In this document: piece after piece, positions 36,247-46,034 of the stretch
How positions within the stretch are numbered: position 1 is the stretch's first letter
Layout of the letters: each line of letters opens with the position of its first letter
Assembly: GCA_030145625.1 (NCBI GenBank)
Contig: JAQYVF010000010.1
Location: 1-64,000, forward strand
Origin: Desulfocapsa sp.
GTDB taxonomy: Bacteria > Desulfobacterota > Desulfobulbia > Desulfobulbales > Desulfocapsaceae
Length of the DNA stretch: 64,000 bases
Direction of reading: 5' to 3'
The notes under the pieces: model-generated
Told to the model about the DNA's origin: nothing
The model's input: the letters and a program-made list of their open reading frames with translations, nothing else
The model's database searches: none
Made by a program: the position numbers and the translations under genes

Positions 36247-37287
36247 TCAAATTGCCCAATATTGGTGAATAGGGTGGTCGTGCAGGAGTTTTTCCGCACG
36301 CGGCACCGGAAAAATTCCCGGTCTGAGAAACTCTTTCTGCAGGAGGGCATCAATACTGGTCACCACTGAGGCCTCAAGAGAAACAGCGTTGTAGCCGCCT
36401 TCCATGATATAGAGCAGCCGGTTTTCACAGCTTTCAGAGGCATGCTGTCGCAGGATATGGGTGATCAGGCCATACCACTGGGTGCTCAGGAGTGTTTTAC
36501 TGATGCTATCATCAATGTGGGCATCATAACCGGCGGATACCAGGATGAACTGAGGCAGGTACTGTTCCACCAGTCCCTGCAGCATGCGACCGAGGAGATA
36601 GGTATATTCCGGGTCACCAAATTGGGGGTGCACAGGGATGTTCACGGTATAGCCCAATCCCTCTCCGTCTCCCAGTTCTTCAGGCGTGCCGCTGAAAGGA
36701 AAGATCCCCTTCTCATGGATCGAGAAAAACAGGACCTCATTTGTGTCGTAAAAGATTTCCTGGGTGCCGTTGCCATGGTGGACATCAAAATCGAGGATAA
36801 GGATGCGGCTCAGGCCATACTGTCGGCGCAGATATTCTGCGGTCAGGGCAATGTTATTGAAGATGCAAAATCCCATGCCCCTTCCCGGCGTGGCGTGATG
36901 GCCGGGAGGGCGGACCAGGGCAAAGCCGTAATCGATTTCTCCGGCCATGATACGGTCAGCCAGGTTCAGGCAGCCGCCTGCAGCCAGCCGGGCAGTGGGG
37001 AGAGAGTCATCCATCAGGTAGGTGTCACGGTCATAGGAGTAGTGATCTTCTTTTACCGCATGTTCCCGCAACTGTTCCACATAGAATGCGGAGTGCGTCA
37101 TCATTATTTCGTCATGGGTTGCCTCTCGCGGCTGGATGTGGCTGATGGATCTAGTATCTTTTTGCTGCTGCAGCAGCAGGTGCAGGTGTTGGTAGAGATT
37201 GCGTACTCGATCTGGGCTTTCCGGTGTTGGTGTGGGGATGAAGTGGTGGAGATACCTGTTGTCAAAGACCAGGCCGAGTTTATTCAT
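36247..37287 (-). CDS. Histone-deacetylase-family (AcuC-like) deacetylase
   Basis: Zinc-dependent deacetylase of 346 residues. Key motifs are VRPPGHHATP, LDFDVHHGNGTQE (catalytic His pair and zinc ligands) and VSAGYDAH (third zinc ligand). In bacteria the family removes acetyl groups from proteins, acetylpolyamines or acetyl-CoA synthetase. It overlaps a GNAT acetyltransferase gene by 8 bases, so a writer and an eraser of acetylation may be co-expressed (inference). Confidence 0.93.
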   Translation of the reverse strand: MNKLGLVFDNRYLHHFIPTPTPESPDRVRNLYQHLHLLLQQQKDTRSISHIQPREATHDEIMMTHSAFYVEQLREHAVKEDHYSYDRDTYLMDDSLPTARLAAGGCLNLADRIMAGEIDYGFALVRPPGHHATPGRGMGFCIFNNIALTAEYLRRQYGLSRILILDFDVHHGNGTQEIFYDTNEVLFFSIHEKGIFPFSGTPEELGDGEGLGYTVNIPVHPQFGDPEYTYLLGRMLQGLVEQYLPQFILVSAGYDAHIDDSISKTLLSTQWYGLITHILRQHASESCENRLLYIMEGGYNAVSLEASVVTSIDALLQKEFLRPGIFPVPRAEKLLHDHPIHQYWAI

Positions 37288-37846
37288 AATGGTATTGGTA
37301 GATAGGGTGAGACTTGTATTGTTGAGCGGTCAAGCGTAAGAGGTGGCCTGTTCTTTTTTCTCGCTGGTCGTCATAGACCAGGGATTCGATGAGTTCAAAT
37401 CCCAGTTTTTTTGCACAGCGCAACTGAGCAGTGTTGTTGATGTCGGTATATATCTCAATGGCTTCCACCGGAAGTCGATCAAGGATGTATATAATGAGTG
37501 ATTTTTGTATTTCGGTCCCATAGCCCTTGCCTCGCTCTTCCGGGATGGCTACTTTCAGGGCCATAGTGGCCGTATTGTGTTTGCCGGTGGGGTGCCAGTA
37601 GTGGGCTGTACCGATGGGTCGCCCGTCCTCTTTTCGTTCCACGATAAACATCTTTTCCAGGTCACTCCAGAAGACACCGGAACGGATTTGCTCACGCATC
37701 TGTTCAGTGTTATAGCTTTCAGGAGTCAGATACCCACCGCAGGCAGCTTTCGTCTGACTCCAGGCTACAATTTCTGGAAGATGTTCCTCCTGGACCCTTC
37801 GCAGGGCCAGCCTGTTGGTAAAAAGCTGATTACCATAAAGACTCAT
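37280..37846 (-). CDS. GNAT-family N-acetyltransferase
   Basis: A 188-residue acetyltransferase. It contains the acetyl-CoA loop around PEERGKGYGTEIQKSLIIYI and the C-terminal strand AKKLGFELIESLVYDDQ, typical of RimJ/RimL-type GNATs. The start at 37846 has GGGAGA upstream and replaces an in-frame upstream start inside the hairpin region. It overlaps the deacetylase gene by 8 bases. Confidence 0.87.
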   Translation of the reverse strand: MSLYGNQLFTNRLALRRVQEEHLPEIVAWSQTKAACGGYLTPESYNTEQMREQIRSGVFWSDLEKMFIVERKEDGRPIGTAHYWHPTGKHNTATMALKVAIPEERGKGYGTEIQKSLIIYILDRLPVEAIEIYTDINNTAQLRCAKKLGFELIESLVYDDQREKRTGHLLRLTAQQYKSHPIYQYHYE

Positions 37847-37859
37847 AGCTTTTCTCCCG

Positions 37860-37905
37860 GAGTTACTGTGGTCGAACCGGAAAAAGCAGTCGACCACGGT
37901 AACTC
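37860..37905. repeat. Long hairpin between chemoreceptor stop and GNAT start
   Basis: Two arms of 16 bases (GAGTTACTGTGGTCGA and TCGACCACGGTAACTC, one mismatch that pairs as G-U in RNA) enclose a 14-base loop. It begins 7 bases after the chemoreceptor stop and ends next to the GNAT ribosome-binding site on the minus strand. On that strand no T-run follows, so attenuation or mRNA end protection is more likely than simple termination. Confidence 0.65.
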
Positions 37906-37912
37906 GTCCTTT

Positions 37913-40900
37913 TTATGATACGTTGACGGTTGTGTTCAGTTCCTTGCTTGAGGATTCTAGTTTGTGCAGTGCTTCGATGGTACTGTTAATGGAGAAGTTG
38001 ATCGCCTTGGTGGATTCCTGATTTTCGTGGGAGGAGCTGACCACACTCTCAAGCTGTTCTTTGACGGCTTGTCCGTTATCACTGAGGATCCCCGCCTTTT
38101 TATCCAGTTCGTCAACGGAACCGGAGATGGTGACAATGCCGGTGGAGATCTTTTCCATGGCTTCCAGTGCTGTCTGGATAACCTCACTGCCGTCACCGAG
38201 CATCTTCATACCGTCCTTCATGGCGACTATGGTTTCTTTGGATTCGTGTTCTACTTTTTTGACGATATTGGCGATGTCCACAGCCGATTTGGACGAATTT
38301 TCGGCAAGTTTACGGATCTCATCGGCTACCACGGCAAAGCCGCGGCCTGCATCTCCTGCCCGAGCGGCTTCAATGGCGGCATTAAAGGCCAGAAGGTTGG
38401 TCTGCGAGGCAATCTCTTTGATGATGTCCACAAAGCCGCCGATTCGTTCAAGCTGGCTCACCAGATTGGCCACCATCTGGTTGGAGCTTTCCATGGATTC
38501 GTTGATGGCTCCCATCTTTTTTTCGGCATCGGCTCCGGCCTTCTTACCCTGTTCTGCATCTCCGGCCACGTTGGTCGCCATTTCACTGGATTTGGTGGTG
38601 AGATCCACCATCTCATGGGCAAAGCCGAGCATGCCGTCTACGGTGGAGGATGACTGATCCAGCAGGTTGACCTCTTTTTCAATGAGTTCATTGATAGATT
38701 CCATATTATTGGTTGCCTCATCCATTTTCACAAGGGAGTCGGAGACCAAGGATGAAATCATGGCTTCTACCTCTGAGGAAGCTTCGTTGATCAAGCGTTC
38801 CGTTTCAGCTTCTGCTGTCACATCCATCGTGTACTCCAGCCCACCTTTGACATTGCCCTTGGCATCCTTGATGGAGATACTGGTGACCTTGACCGGGATA
38901 TCCTTGTTGTTGATATGGGCGATGCTCTGTTCTGTTATTGTTGTGTTTTCGCTAATGGCCCGTCGGACCCCGCATTTTTCGGTTTCACAGTGGTCTGTAC
39001 CGAAGAGCTCCCAGCATTTTTTGCCCTGGGCCTCTTCTACACTCATTCCGGCCATAGCGGCACCGGCCGGGTTGATATAGGTTATGTTGTAATTCAGGTC
39101 CACGGCATGGATAGGATTGGGGATGACATTGAGATTTTCAATCTTTTCGTTGGCCTCCTGGCGCTGTCTGACTTCTTCTGTGATGTCGAGGACAAATTCC
39201 AGTGCTCCTTTGATATTTCCTTTGGCATCCTTGATGGGTGCACCGGTGTACTTGATGGGAATGATGACACCGTCTGATGGTCTGGCAATGGTCTCTTCGC
39301 TGATGACATTGTCTTCACGCATGGCGCGACCTACAGCACATTTTTCCGTTTGGCAGTGGGAGGTTTTAAAGAGTTCGTAGCATTTTTTGCCAATAACTTC
39401 GTCGGGGGTGAGTCCTACGATTCCTGCCCCGGCCGGGTTCATGAAAGTGACATTGAAATCCGTGTCCACGGACATTATGGGGGTGGGAATGGCGTTGAGA
39501 TTTTCGATCTTCTCGTTGGCCGCCTGTTTCTGTTGAGCCTCCTCGGTGATATCAAGGATGTATTCCAGTGCTCCTTTGATGTTTCCTTTGGCATCTTTGA
39601 TGGGAGAGGCCGTGTACTTGATGGGGACAATCACCCCTTCAGCAGGCCTGGCAATGGTGTGGTCGGTGACCACGGAATCAGTCTGCATGGCCCTGGCACA
39701 GGCACATCTCTCTGTCTGGCAGTGCGGTGTCTTGAAAAGGTCGTAGCACTTCTTGCCCACCACCTCGTCTGGAGTCATTCCGGCCACCGCAGCTCCTGCC
39801 GGGTTCATGAAGGTGATGCTGAAGTCGGTGTCAATGGACATAATCGGGGTCGGTATTGTGTTGAGATTGTTGATTTTTTCTTCAGCAACCTGTTTTTGCT
39901 GTGCCTCTTCCGTGACATCGATAATATATTCCAGCGCGCCCTTGATGTTTCCCTTTGCATCCTTGATGGGAGAGGCGGTGTATTTGATGGGGACAATCAC
40001 GCCCTCAGCAGGTCTGGCAATGGTATGGGCTGTGACTACGGAATCCGTCTTCATGGCCCTGGCACAGGCACATTGCTCTGTCTGGCAATGCGGTGTCTTA
40101 AAGAGATCGTAGCACTTCTTGCCCACCACCTCGTCCGGGGTCATCCCTGCCACGGCAGCCCCTGCCGGGTTCATGAAGGTGACGCTGAAGTCTGTATCAA
40201 TGGACATGATGGGTGTGGGAATGGTGTTAAGGTTGTTGATTTTTTCCTCAGCAATCTGCTTTTGTTTGTTTTCCTCGGTGACATCAAGGATGTATTCCAG
40301 TGCGCCTTTGATGTTTCCCTTGGCATCCTTTATGGGAGAGGCGGTGTATTTGATGGGGATGATAACGCCTTCAGCCGGCCTGGCAATGGTCTGGGCAGTG
40401 ATCACGGAATCTGTCTTCATGGCTCTGGCACAGGCGCATTTTTCTGTCTTGCAATGGGGTGTTTTGAAGAGGTCGAAACACTTTTTGCCCACCACTTCAT
40501 CAGGGGTCATTCCGGCCACAGCTGCTCCTGCCGGGTTCATGAAGGTGATGTTGAACTTGTCATCAATCTCCATGATGGGAGTGGGAATCACGTTGAGATC
40601 CGTTTGCATCTGCTGCAGTTTGGATTGCAGCTCCTTGACCATGGTGATATTTCTCATGGAGACCAGAGTGGTGCCATTTTCAGGCATGGGGGTTGCTTTG
40701 GAGTGGTACCAGCTCACAGCCTTGCCGTTTGACTTGTGAAGGACCTCTGCCTCGGCACCTTTTTTCAGGCGCTTGGCCTTGGTCACTGGACAATTTTTGG
40801 TTCCGCAAAGTTGCGAGGGGCAACACTCTTCACAGGTGAGTTTTCCAATGACCTTGTCTGCTTTGAGATTGAATTCCTGTAAAAAAGCATCGTTGGCCCA

Positions 40901-40999
40901 GGTGATGACCGTGTCCTCATTGACAAGATAACTGGGTTCCGTTAACAGGGAAAATTGAGAATCTTCAACTTTTGCTTGTTTGGCTGAAACATTGACCAT
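37913..40999 (-). CDS. Soluble methyl-accepting chemotaxis protein with six PAS domains
   Basis: Chemoreceptor of 1028 residues with no transmembrane segment, hence cytoplasmic. An N-terminal PAS (about 15-130) with CEECC and CPVTK cysteines is followed by five PAS repeats of 122 residues starting near 135, 257, 379, 501 and 623. The signalling domain (about 745-1028) has the hairpin tip [20 protein letters not shown]. Each repeat holds GKKCxxLFxTxHCxTExC, a conserved cysteine triad. Repeats 2-5 are nearly identical, showing recent amplification. The start at 40999 has AAGGAGATT upstream. It follows the triple-CheW gene by 25 bases. A redox or ligand signal via the cysteines is likely. Confidence 0.94.
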   Translation of the reverse strand: MVNVSAKQAKVEDSQFSLLTEPSYLVNEDTVITWANDAFLQEFNLKADKVIGKLTCEECCPSQLCGTKNCPVTKAKRLKKGAEAEVLHKSNGKAVSWYHSKATPMPENGTTLVSMRNITMVKELQSKLQQMQTDLNVIPTPIMEIDDKFNITFMNPAGAAVAGMTPDEVVGKKCFDLFKTPHCKTEKCACARAMKTDSVITAQTIARPAEGVIIPIKYTASPIKDAKGNIKGALEYILDVTEENKQKQIAEEKINNLNTIPTPIMSIDTDFSVTFMNPAGAAVAGMTPDEVVGKKCYDLFKTPHCQTEQCACARAMKTDSVVTAHTIARPAEGVIVPIKYTASPIKDAKGNIKGALEYIIDVTEEAQQKQVAEEKINNLNTIPTPIMSIDTDFSITFMNPAGAAVAGMTPDEVVGKKCYDLFKTPHCQTERCACARAMQTDSVVTDHTIARPAEGVIVPIKYTASPIKDAKGNIKGALEYILDITEEAQQKQAANEKIENLNAIPTPIMSVDTDFNVTFMNPAGAGIVGLTPDEVIGKKCYELFKTSHCQTEKCAVGRAMREDNVISEETIARPSDGVIIPIKYTGAPIKDAKGNIKGALEFVLDITEEVRQRQEANEKIENLNVIPNPIHAVDLNYNITYINPAGAAMAGMSVEEAQGKKCWELFGTDHCETEKCGVRRAISENTTITEQSIAHINNKDIPVKVTSISIKDAKGNVKGGLEYTMDVTAEAETERLINEASSEVEAMISSLVSDSLVKMDEATNNMESINELIEKEVNLLDQSSSTVDGMLGFAHEMVDLTTKSSEMATNVAGDAEQGKKAGADAEKKMGAINESMESSNQMVANLVSQLERIGGFVDIIKEIASQTNLLAFNAAIEAARAGDAGRGFAVVADEIRKLAENSSKSAVDIANIVKKVEHESKETIVAMKDGMKMLGDGSEVIQTALEAMEKISTGIVTISGSVDELDKKAGILSDNGQAVKEQLESVVSSSHENQESTKAINFSINSTIEALHKLESSSKELNTTVNVS
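39134..40597 (-). repeat. Four 366-bp in-frame direct repeats coding for PAS domains
   Basis: Within the chemoreceptor gene, PAS repeats 2 to 5 are encoded by 366-bp units with long stretches of DNA identity, for example around TTGCCCACCACCTCGTC and GGGGACAATCAC. The most similar are the second and third units. They also create long spurious open frames on the opposite strand. Confidence 0.85.
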
Positions 41000-41024
41000 A
41001 CTAATCTCCTTTTTCGTTCTCTGT

Positions 41025-42524
41025 TTACAGAGCCGTTTGTTCTTCAATCTCCTCGCCTTGTTGTTTTGTATCAGTGGGAGATACATTCTGGCGCAGATGA
41101 TTATTGATTAGGTTGCGGGTGTTGATAACCAGGACATGCTCTTTAGTTTTTTGTTCACCAATAAATTCAATGAGATGGTCCAAGGTATCTTTTTTGGGCT
41201 GTAGCTGTGGATTTAATGATGGAGTGGAGTGAAACTGTTCCTGTTTGTAAATGGTGACAATATTGTCTACCAGCAGTCCAATAACGTGGTCACCGTCGCG
41301 ACAGATGATCAATCTGGAGTTGTTTTCCTCTTCCTCTTGCTCCGGATAACCATAAAATTGGCGAAGATTGATCACTGGAATGATTTTTCCCCGCAAGTTA
41401 AGGACTTCGGAATCAAACCCCTTTGCTCCGGGTATGGGCATAAGCGTGTTGCGCTCTATGATCTCTTGTACGTCTTTCAGTTCTATGGCAAAAAATTTTC
41501 CAATGGAAAAGATGAGATAGCAGTTTTCGGTAATCAGGTGCCTGGCTTCAGCAACAACCGTCTCTTCTTTCTCTTCTCTGTCGGTCTTGATTTTGGCCAT
41601 GGACTCGAGCTGTTCCATATGGTTAGAGACCAGGTGTACCACATCAAGAAGTATGATGTTGCGGCCGGATGTTGGTTCGTAAATACCTGTCACGGATTGT
41701 TCTTCCAGTGCAGGCATGGGAAGAATCTCTTCGTTGACCACGGTGAGGATCTCACATATTTCGTCAATGATCATGCCAAAGTTGAGGGAATCTATGGCCA
41801 TGATCAGAATGCGGCTTAATTCTCCATATTCTTCTGCAGAACTCCCACCGTTGAGCAAGGCACCTGCACTCATAACCGGAATGGTCAATCCCCTTAACTG
41901 CAGGGCCCCTTCCAGGCAACCGTTTTTGAAAACCTCATCGATGTCGGTGAGGAAGGTGAGCTCTCGTGAATTTTCCACCGGGATCCCATATTCTCGGTTA
42001 CCCGAAGAAAAAATTACATATCTGGAATAGGTCCGGCTTTCAGAGATCTGGTCTTCGGAGCTGACGGGCTGGTCACTAAACAGGCTGTTGTCGTGAAAGA
42101 GTCTGTTCAGGTCGAGGACTTCAATGGTCCGATGTTCTTGGTGCAGGGAAATCAGATCGGAAATGACAGAGTCTTCGGACTGCAGAGCGGGCTGAACGGG
42201 AATGAGTTGAGACTCTTCTACTCGCAGGACTTCTCGGATGTCATCAAAGAGGAGGCCGAATTGTTGGTTTGCCAGCATGACCACTGCAATCTTGGCATCT
42301 CTGTCATACTCTGACTTGGCCAGGCCCAGCCTTTTTTTCAGGTTGAGCACTGGGATGACTGCATTGCGAAGATGCATGATTCCCTCAAGAAAGGGAATGC
42401 TGGCCGGCAGGGGCTGGATATTTTCGGTGATGGGTGTTGCTTCAGTTACATTCTCTGCCGCAATGGCAATTTCCAGTCCCAGGTCCCGATCCAGGATAAA
42501 TGATGCAAAAAGCTGTTCTGCCAT
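41025..42524 (-). CDS. Protein with three tandem CheW domains
   Basis: Adaptor of 499 residues built from three CheW-like domains: about 1-150 ([20 protein letters not shown]), about 160-315 ([20 protein letters not shown]) and about 335-480 ([20 protein letters not shown]). Each has the GIxxLRGxVIPVINL-like core strand. Such proteins couple several receptors to CheA. No cheA, cheR, cheB or cheY is adjacent. The ATG at 42524 has AGGAGA nine bases upstream; a GTG two codons earlier is less well spaced. It sits directly upstream of the six-PAS receptor and surely acts with it. Confidence 0.9.
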   Translation of the reverse strand: MAEQLFASFILDRDLGLEIAIAAENVTEATPITENIQPLPASIPFLEGIMHLRNAVIPVLNLKKRLGLAKSEYDRDAKIAVVMLANQQFGLLFDDIREVLRVEESQLIPVQPALQSEDSVISDLISLHQEHRTIEVLDLNRLFHDNSLFSDQPVSSEDQISESRTYSRYVIFSSGNREYGIPVENSRELTFLTDIDEVFKNGCLEGALQLRGLTIPVMSAGALLNGGSSAEEYGELSRILIMAIDSLNFGMIIDEICEILTVVNEEILPMPALEEQSVTGIYEPTSGRNIILLDVVHLVSNHMEQLESMAKIKTDREEKEETVVAEARHLITENCYLIFSIGKFFAIELKDVQEIIERNTLMPIPGAKGFDSEVLNLRGKIIPVINLRQFYGYPEQEEEENNSRLIICRDGDHVIGLLVDNIVTIYKQEQFHSTPSLNPQLQPKKDTLDHLIEFIGEQKTKEHVLVINTRNLINNHLRQNVSPTDTKQQGEEIEEQTAL

Positions 42525-42892
42525 AAGCACTTGTCTCCTGTGTAGAGTAGTGCCGATACAATCACGATGATAGCTGAGTGATTAGTATCGGGACGTAAAA
42601 TAGCTGAAGATCAACTGTGCGGTACTTTAAAGCAATGTTTCAAGTCACCTCCATCTGTTTAGCAGTCACTCTGACCAATGATACAATCACCATATTGTGG
42701 TAGAAGTGATACATTCTGCCTAGCCCTTTTCGTGGGACAGATTATGCTGACCACGACCTATCCAATTAAAATAACGTCCTTCTATTAAAAATCTTATCAC
42801 CAGCAAACCAAGATGTCCTAACGAAATCGTAACAAAACCCTAACAAAGTGAGGATTATATCCGGAAATGTTGTATTATATTAATAGGTTCGG

Positions 42893-42923
42893 ATTGAAAA
42901 AAAAGTTGGGTCAGAAAGACCCG
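42893..42923 (-). terminator. Rho-independent terminator downstream of nitroreductase
   Basis: On the minus strand the stem GGGTC-TTTCT-GACCC is followed by AAC and eight T. It lies about 105 bp past the nitroreductase stop codon. Confidence 0.65.
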
Positions 42924-42968
42924 AGAAAAGAGAGGGGGCGGAAGAGGGAATTACAGTTCTGTTGTTAA

Positions 42969-43020
42969 TGTGGTACCATGTGGTATTGTGTGGGGGACTT
43001 GATTGTCACATGGTACCACA
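42969..43020. repeat. 14-bp perfect inverted repeat after nitroreductase stop
   Basis: TGTGGTACCATGTG (42969-42982) and CACATGGTACCACA (43007-43020) with a 24-base loop. Each arm contains the palindrome GGTACC. It starts 8 bases after the nitroreductase stop on the minus strand and has no T-run. Confidence 0.7.
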
Positions 43021-43027
43021 TGGCTGA

Positions 43028-43690
43028 TTATTCCAACCAGCGACTGAACTCTTTTGTCTCTGATCGTTCTGTACGATACGCATTAACAGGAGAGTCCATA
43101 TCCGGGTATCCGACGGAGAGGCCGAGGATCAGCCGTTTGGAGGTCGGGATGCCAAGGAATTCTTTGACCTCTGGTGCATAATCGGTGGCAAAGGCCTGGG
43201 GAACTGTGGCCAGTCCTTTGGCATGGGCCGTTAGCATCAGGCTCTGGGCAAAGATCCCGAGGTCAAAGAGAGACCATTGGCTGAGCGAAGCGTCTTGGAA
43301 GAGGTAGATGGCGTGCGGCGCATAATAGAAGTTGAAGTTGGCCTTTTTGGCCTTGATTATGGTTTCAGGTGCTGCCAGATCGATACCGGTGAGTTCTTTT
43401 CGTTTGGCAAAGAGATAGTCGATACGGTTGGCCTCGGCTTCGGGCCAGGAAATAGGTGCTGCGATATCAGGGGTGTTTTCTTTGCCATCCTCCAGGAGGC
43501 CGACCAGCATTTTTGAGAGCCCTTTCTTTTTCTCACCGGAAAGGATGATCACTTCCCAGGGCTGGGAGTTTTTGTAGGAGGGACTCCAGCGGGCAATGTC
43601 GATTAGTTCTTCCAGCTCTTCTCTGGGCACTGGTTCCGAGGTGAATTTTCTTATGCTTCTCCGGCTCTTGATGCATTCCAGGGTATCCAT
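43028..43690 (-). CDS. Nitroreductase-family flavoprotein
   Basis: An FMN-dependent oxidoreductase of 220 residues. The N-terminal IKSRRSIRKFTSEPVP is the family signature, followed by ARWSPSYKNSQPWEVII, and a C-terminal GLSVGYPD. The start at 43690 has GGAG six bases upstream; upstream in-frame starts add an unlikely leader. The substrate is unknown. Confidence 0.9.
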   Translation of the reverse strand: MDTLECIKSRRSIRKFTSEPVPREELEELIDIARWSPSYKNSQPWEVIILSGEKKKGLSKMLVGLLEDGKENTPDIAAPISWPEAEANRIDYLFAKRKELTGIDLAAPETIIKAKKANFNFYYAPHAIYLFQDASLSQWSLFDLGIFAQSLMLTAHAKGLATVPQAFATDYAPEVKEFLGIPTSKRLILGLSVGYPDMDSPVNAYRTERSETKEFSRWLE

Positions 43691-43838
43691 AGTAAACTCC
43701 ATGGCAAAATGTTTTGGGGCTGTGAGTGTATCTGTTGAGGCTTTGGATGATATGGAATAGTATAACTGGCTGCAAAGAGAATGCAACTGCTACCTTTTTG
43801 GGTCGGTAGAGAAGAAAAGAGAGAGAAAAAGGAGAGAG

Positions 43839-44210
43839 ATGATCAGTCATTACCAGGATGTTTCATCTTATGTCACTCGAGACGGTTCCACCATTCGAGA
43901 ACTGATTCATCCCAACTGTCACGGCCCAGGAAATCAGAGCCTGGCCGAGGCAAGGGTTGCGCCCGGCTGTTCAACTTTGCTGCATAGTCACAACGAGTCG
44001 GAAGAGATCTATCATATTACTGCCGGTCATGCCCGTATGACTCTGGGGAGCGAAGAGTTTCTCCTTGCACCAGGAGACAGTGTCCGTATTGTTCCCGGAA
44101 CACCCCATTGCCTGCTGAATGTTGGGGTGGATGAGCTTTGTGTTCTTTGTTGCTGTTCTCCTCCGTACAGCCATGAGGATACCGTATTGATGGCTCCGGC
44201 ACCTGCGTGA
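43839..44210 (+). CDS. Small cupin protein
   Basis: A single-domain cupin of 123 residues. Motif 1 reads LLHSHNESEEIYHITAGHA (metal ligands HxH, Glu) and motif 2 has PGDSVRIVPGTPHCLLNVG with the last His ligand. It may bind a metal and a small ligand. An AGGAGAG site precedes the start. It overlaps the MATE transporter gene by 4 bases, which suggests a linked role. Confidence 0.87.
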   Translation: MISHYQDVSSYVTRDGSTIRELIHPNCHGPGNQSLAEARVAPGCSTLLHSHNESEEIYHITAGHARMTLGSEEFLLAPGDSVRIVPGTPHCLLNVGVDELCVLCCCSPPYSHEDTVLMAPAPA

Positions 44211-45604
44211 ATGCAGTTTTGCTGGAGGCGTGGAGAGATTGGCGCAGCAGGAGTCGTTACCGTGAGGTTTCCGGGGTCTGTATACCCCTGGTGACTGGCA
44301 TGGCCGCCACCACGGTCATGGAATTTACCGATCGCATTTTTCTCTCCCATTACAGTGTGGATGCTATCTCTGCAGTGGTTCCGGCCGGAGTCACTGCCTT
44401 TCTCCTCCTCTGTTTTCTGGGCGGGGTTTCAGGTTATGTCTCTGTTTTTATAGCTCAGTATTATGGATCTGGAAGGCCTGAGAAAATAGGGTCTGCACTC
44501 TGGCAAGGTCTTTTTTTCACCCTTCTCTCCGGTCTCTTTCTCTGTCTTTTCGCTTTGTTTGCCACTACTCTTCTGTTCACTCTGGTCGGTCACAGTCCAT
44601 CCGTTCGCATTCAGGAAGAACTCTATTTCCGGATTCTCTGCTATGGCGGTGTACTTCATGTGGCCACCCAGACCTTTTCCGGGTTTTTTACCGGCAGGGG
44701 ACAGACCAGGCCTGTTATGCTGGCCAATATCGTGGGAATGGCGGTCAACATTCCCCTGGATTACGGACTCATTAATGGAGTATGGGGATTCCCGGAACTG
44801 GGAATCCGCGGTGCCGGTATAGCCACTGTTGTTTCCTGGGGCGTGACAGTTATATTTCTGGTTTTGCCCACCTTTTCCAAGCGGTTACGGATTGATTTCA
44901 GGCTGATCGAGTCCATGGCGCTGGACCGGGAGATTTTTGGCCGTCTCCTCAGGTATGGTGTCCCTGGTGCCCTGCAGTTCAGTCTGGATATCTTTGCTTT
45001 CACCTTCTTTATCCTTATGGTTGGGCGGATGGGTACCGTTCCCCTTGCTGCCTCCAATATCGTGATTTCCATCAGTTCCCTCGCCTTTATGCCTGCCCTT
45101 GGTTTTTCTTACGGAATCAGCAGCATGGCAGGATATGCCCTGGGTAGGGGCAGGCCGGATGAGGCACGGGCAGCAGCCTGGAGCGGGATTCATATCCTTC
45201 TGGCCTATACCCTGCTCCTGGATATTCTCTTTCTTGTCAGTCCGGAATGGATTGTTTCCGCCTTCATCCACAGCAGTGATAGTGGTCAATATGAAGAGAT
45301 TTCGCAAATGGCCTCGAAACTCCTGGGCTTGGTGGCCGCTTATATCCTGTTGGATGCTTTTTATATGATCTTTGCGGCAGTGCTCAAAGGGGCCGGAGAT
45401 ACCCGCTTTCTGCTCTGGGCAATTTCGGGGGCATCAATGGGATGTATGATTATTCCCCTTTTTCTTGGCATTAATTATATGGGAATGGGGATTTATGCGG
45501 CCTGGTCCTGTATTGTCGGGTTCATTGCTACCCTCTGTCTTCTGGTATCCAGGCGCTATGGGGCAGGCAAGTGGGAGAAGATGCTGGTGATAGAGAAGAG
45601 TTGA
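44207..45604 (+). CDS. MATE-family efflux transporter
   Basis: Multidrug/toxin exporter of 465 residues with twelve predicted membrane helices in two halves. Characteristic stretches are TDRIFLSHYSVDAISAV in TM1, the PLDYGLINGVWGFPELGIRG loop, and AASNIVISISSLAFMPALGF in the second half. Export is driven by Na+ or H+. It is translationally coupled (ATGA) to the cupin gene. Confidence 0.92.
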   Translation: MNAVLLEAWRDWRSRSRYREVSGVCIPLVTGMAATTVMEFTDRIFLSHYSVDAISAVVPAGVTAFLLLCFLGGVSGYVSVFIAQYYGSGRPEKIGSALWQGLFFTLLSGLFLCLFALFATTLLFTLVGHSPSVRIQEELYFRILCYGGVLHVATQTFSGFFTGRGQTRPVMLANIVGMAVNIPLDYGLINGVWGFPELGIRGAGIATVVSWGVTVIFLVLPTFSKRLRIDFRLIESMALDREIFGRLLRYGVPGALQFSLDIFAFTFFILMVGRMGTVPLAASNIVISISSLAFMPALGFSYGISSMAGYALGRGRPDEARAAAWSGIHILLAYTLLLDILFLVSPEWIVSAFIHSSDSGQYEEISQMASKLLGLVAAYILLDAFYMIFAAVLKGAGDTRFLLWAISGASMGCMIIPLFLGINYMGMGIYAAWSCIVGFIATLCLLVSRRYGAGKWEKMLVIEKS

Positions 45605-45635
45605 TACCTTTTTCCCGGCGCAATCAAGAATTGGC

Positions 45636-46034
45636 TCAGTGGCTCTCCTTGCTTATGTCCCGGTGGAAATGGTCCACTGTATCAAATTTTTCGCGAAGAA
45701 GCGGGGCAAGGGCTTCAGTTATGGCCACAGAGCGGTGATGACCGCCGGTGCAGCCGATACCGATTCGGAGTTCTTTTTTGCCAGTTCGCTGGTGCTGTTC
45801 GGCAAAAAAGCCAATCACCCGCAGCAGGTGTTGCAGACACTCTTTCCCTGATTCATTGCTCAAGACATAGTCGGCAATGGATGGTTCCAGGCCGGTAAAG
45901 GAACGTAGCGTTTCTACGTGATAAGGGTTGGCCAGAAAGCGCACATCAAAGAGCAGGTTTACATCCTGAGGCGGATCATATTTGTAGCCAAAGGAGAAGA
46001 TGGTGATGGGGAAAGAGCCGTGTGCAGGGGTCAT
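45636..46034 (-). CDS. Stand-alone RapZ C-terminal domain protein
   Basis: A 132-residue protein matching the C-terminal domain of RapZ (YvcJ family): FSFGYKYDPPQDVNLLFDVR, FLANPYHVETLR and the signature GIGCTGGHHRSV. The N-terminal P-loop kinase-like domain of full-length RapZ (~285 residues) is absent. In E. coli this domain binds small RNAs or glucosamine-6-phosphate. Its gene overlaps the phosphoribosyltransferase-like gene by 4 bases. Confidence 0.88.
   Translation of the reverse strand: MTPAHGSFPITIFSFGYKYDPPQDVNLLFDVRFLANPYHVETLRSFTGLEPSIADYVLSNESGKECLQHLLRVIGFFAEQHQRTGKKELRIGIGCTGGHHRSVAITEALAPLLREKFDTVDHFHRDISKESH

Larger units (their letters stand above)
42525..43027. other. Gene-free stretch between chemotaxis and nitroreductase genes
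   Basis: About 500 bp upstream of the triple-CheW gene. It holds two hairpins near its right end: a terminator at 42893-42923 and a 14-bp inverted repeat at 42969-43020. The promoter of the chemotaxis unit is presumably here, but no sigma28-type site could be recognised on the minus strand. Confidence 0.5.

Noticed and set aside
39350-40732. 460-codon open frame antisense to the chemoreceptor
   Set aside because: A by-product of the repeated PAS-coding DNA; its translation is an artefactual repeat without known fold.
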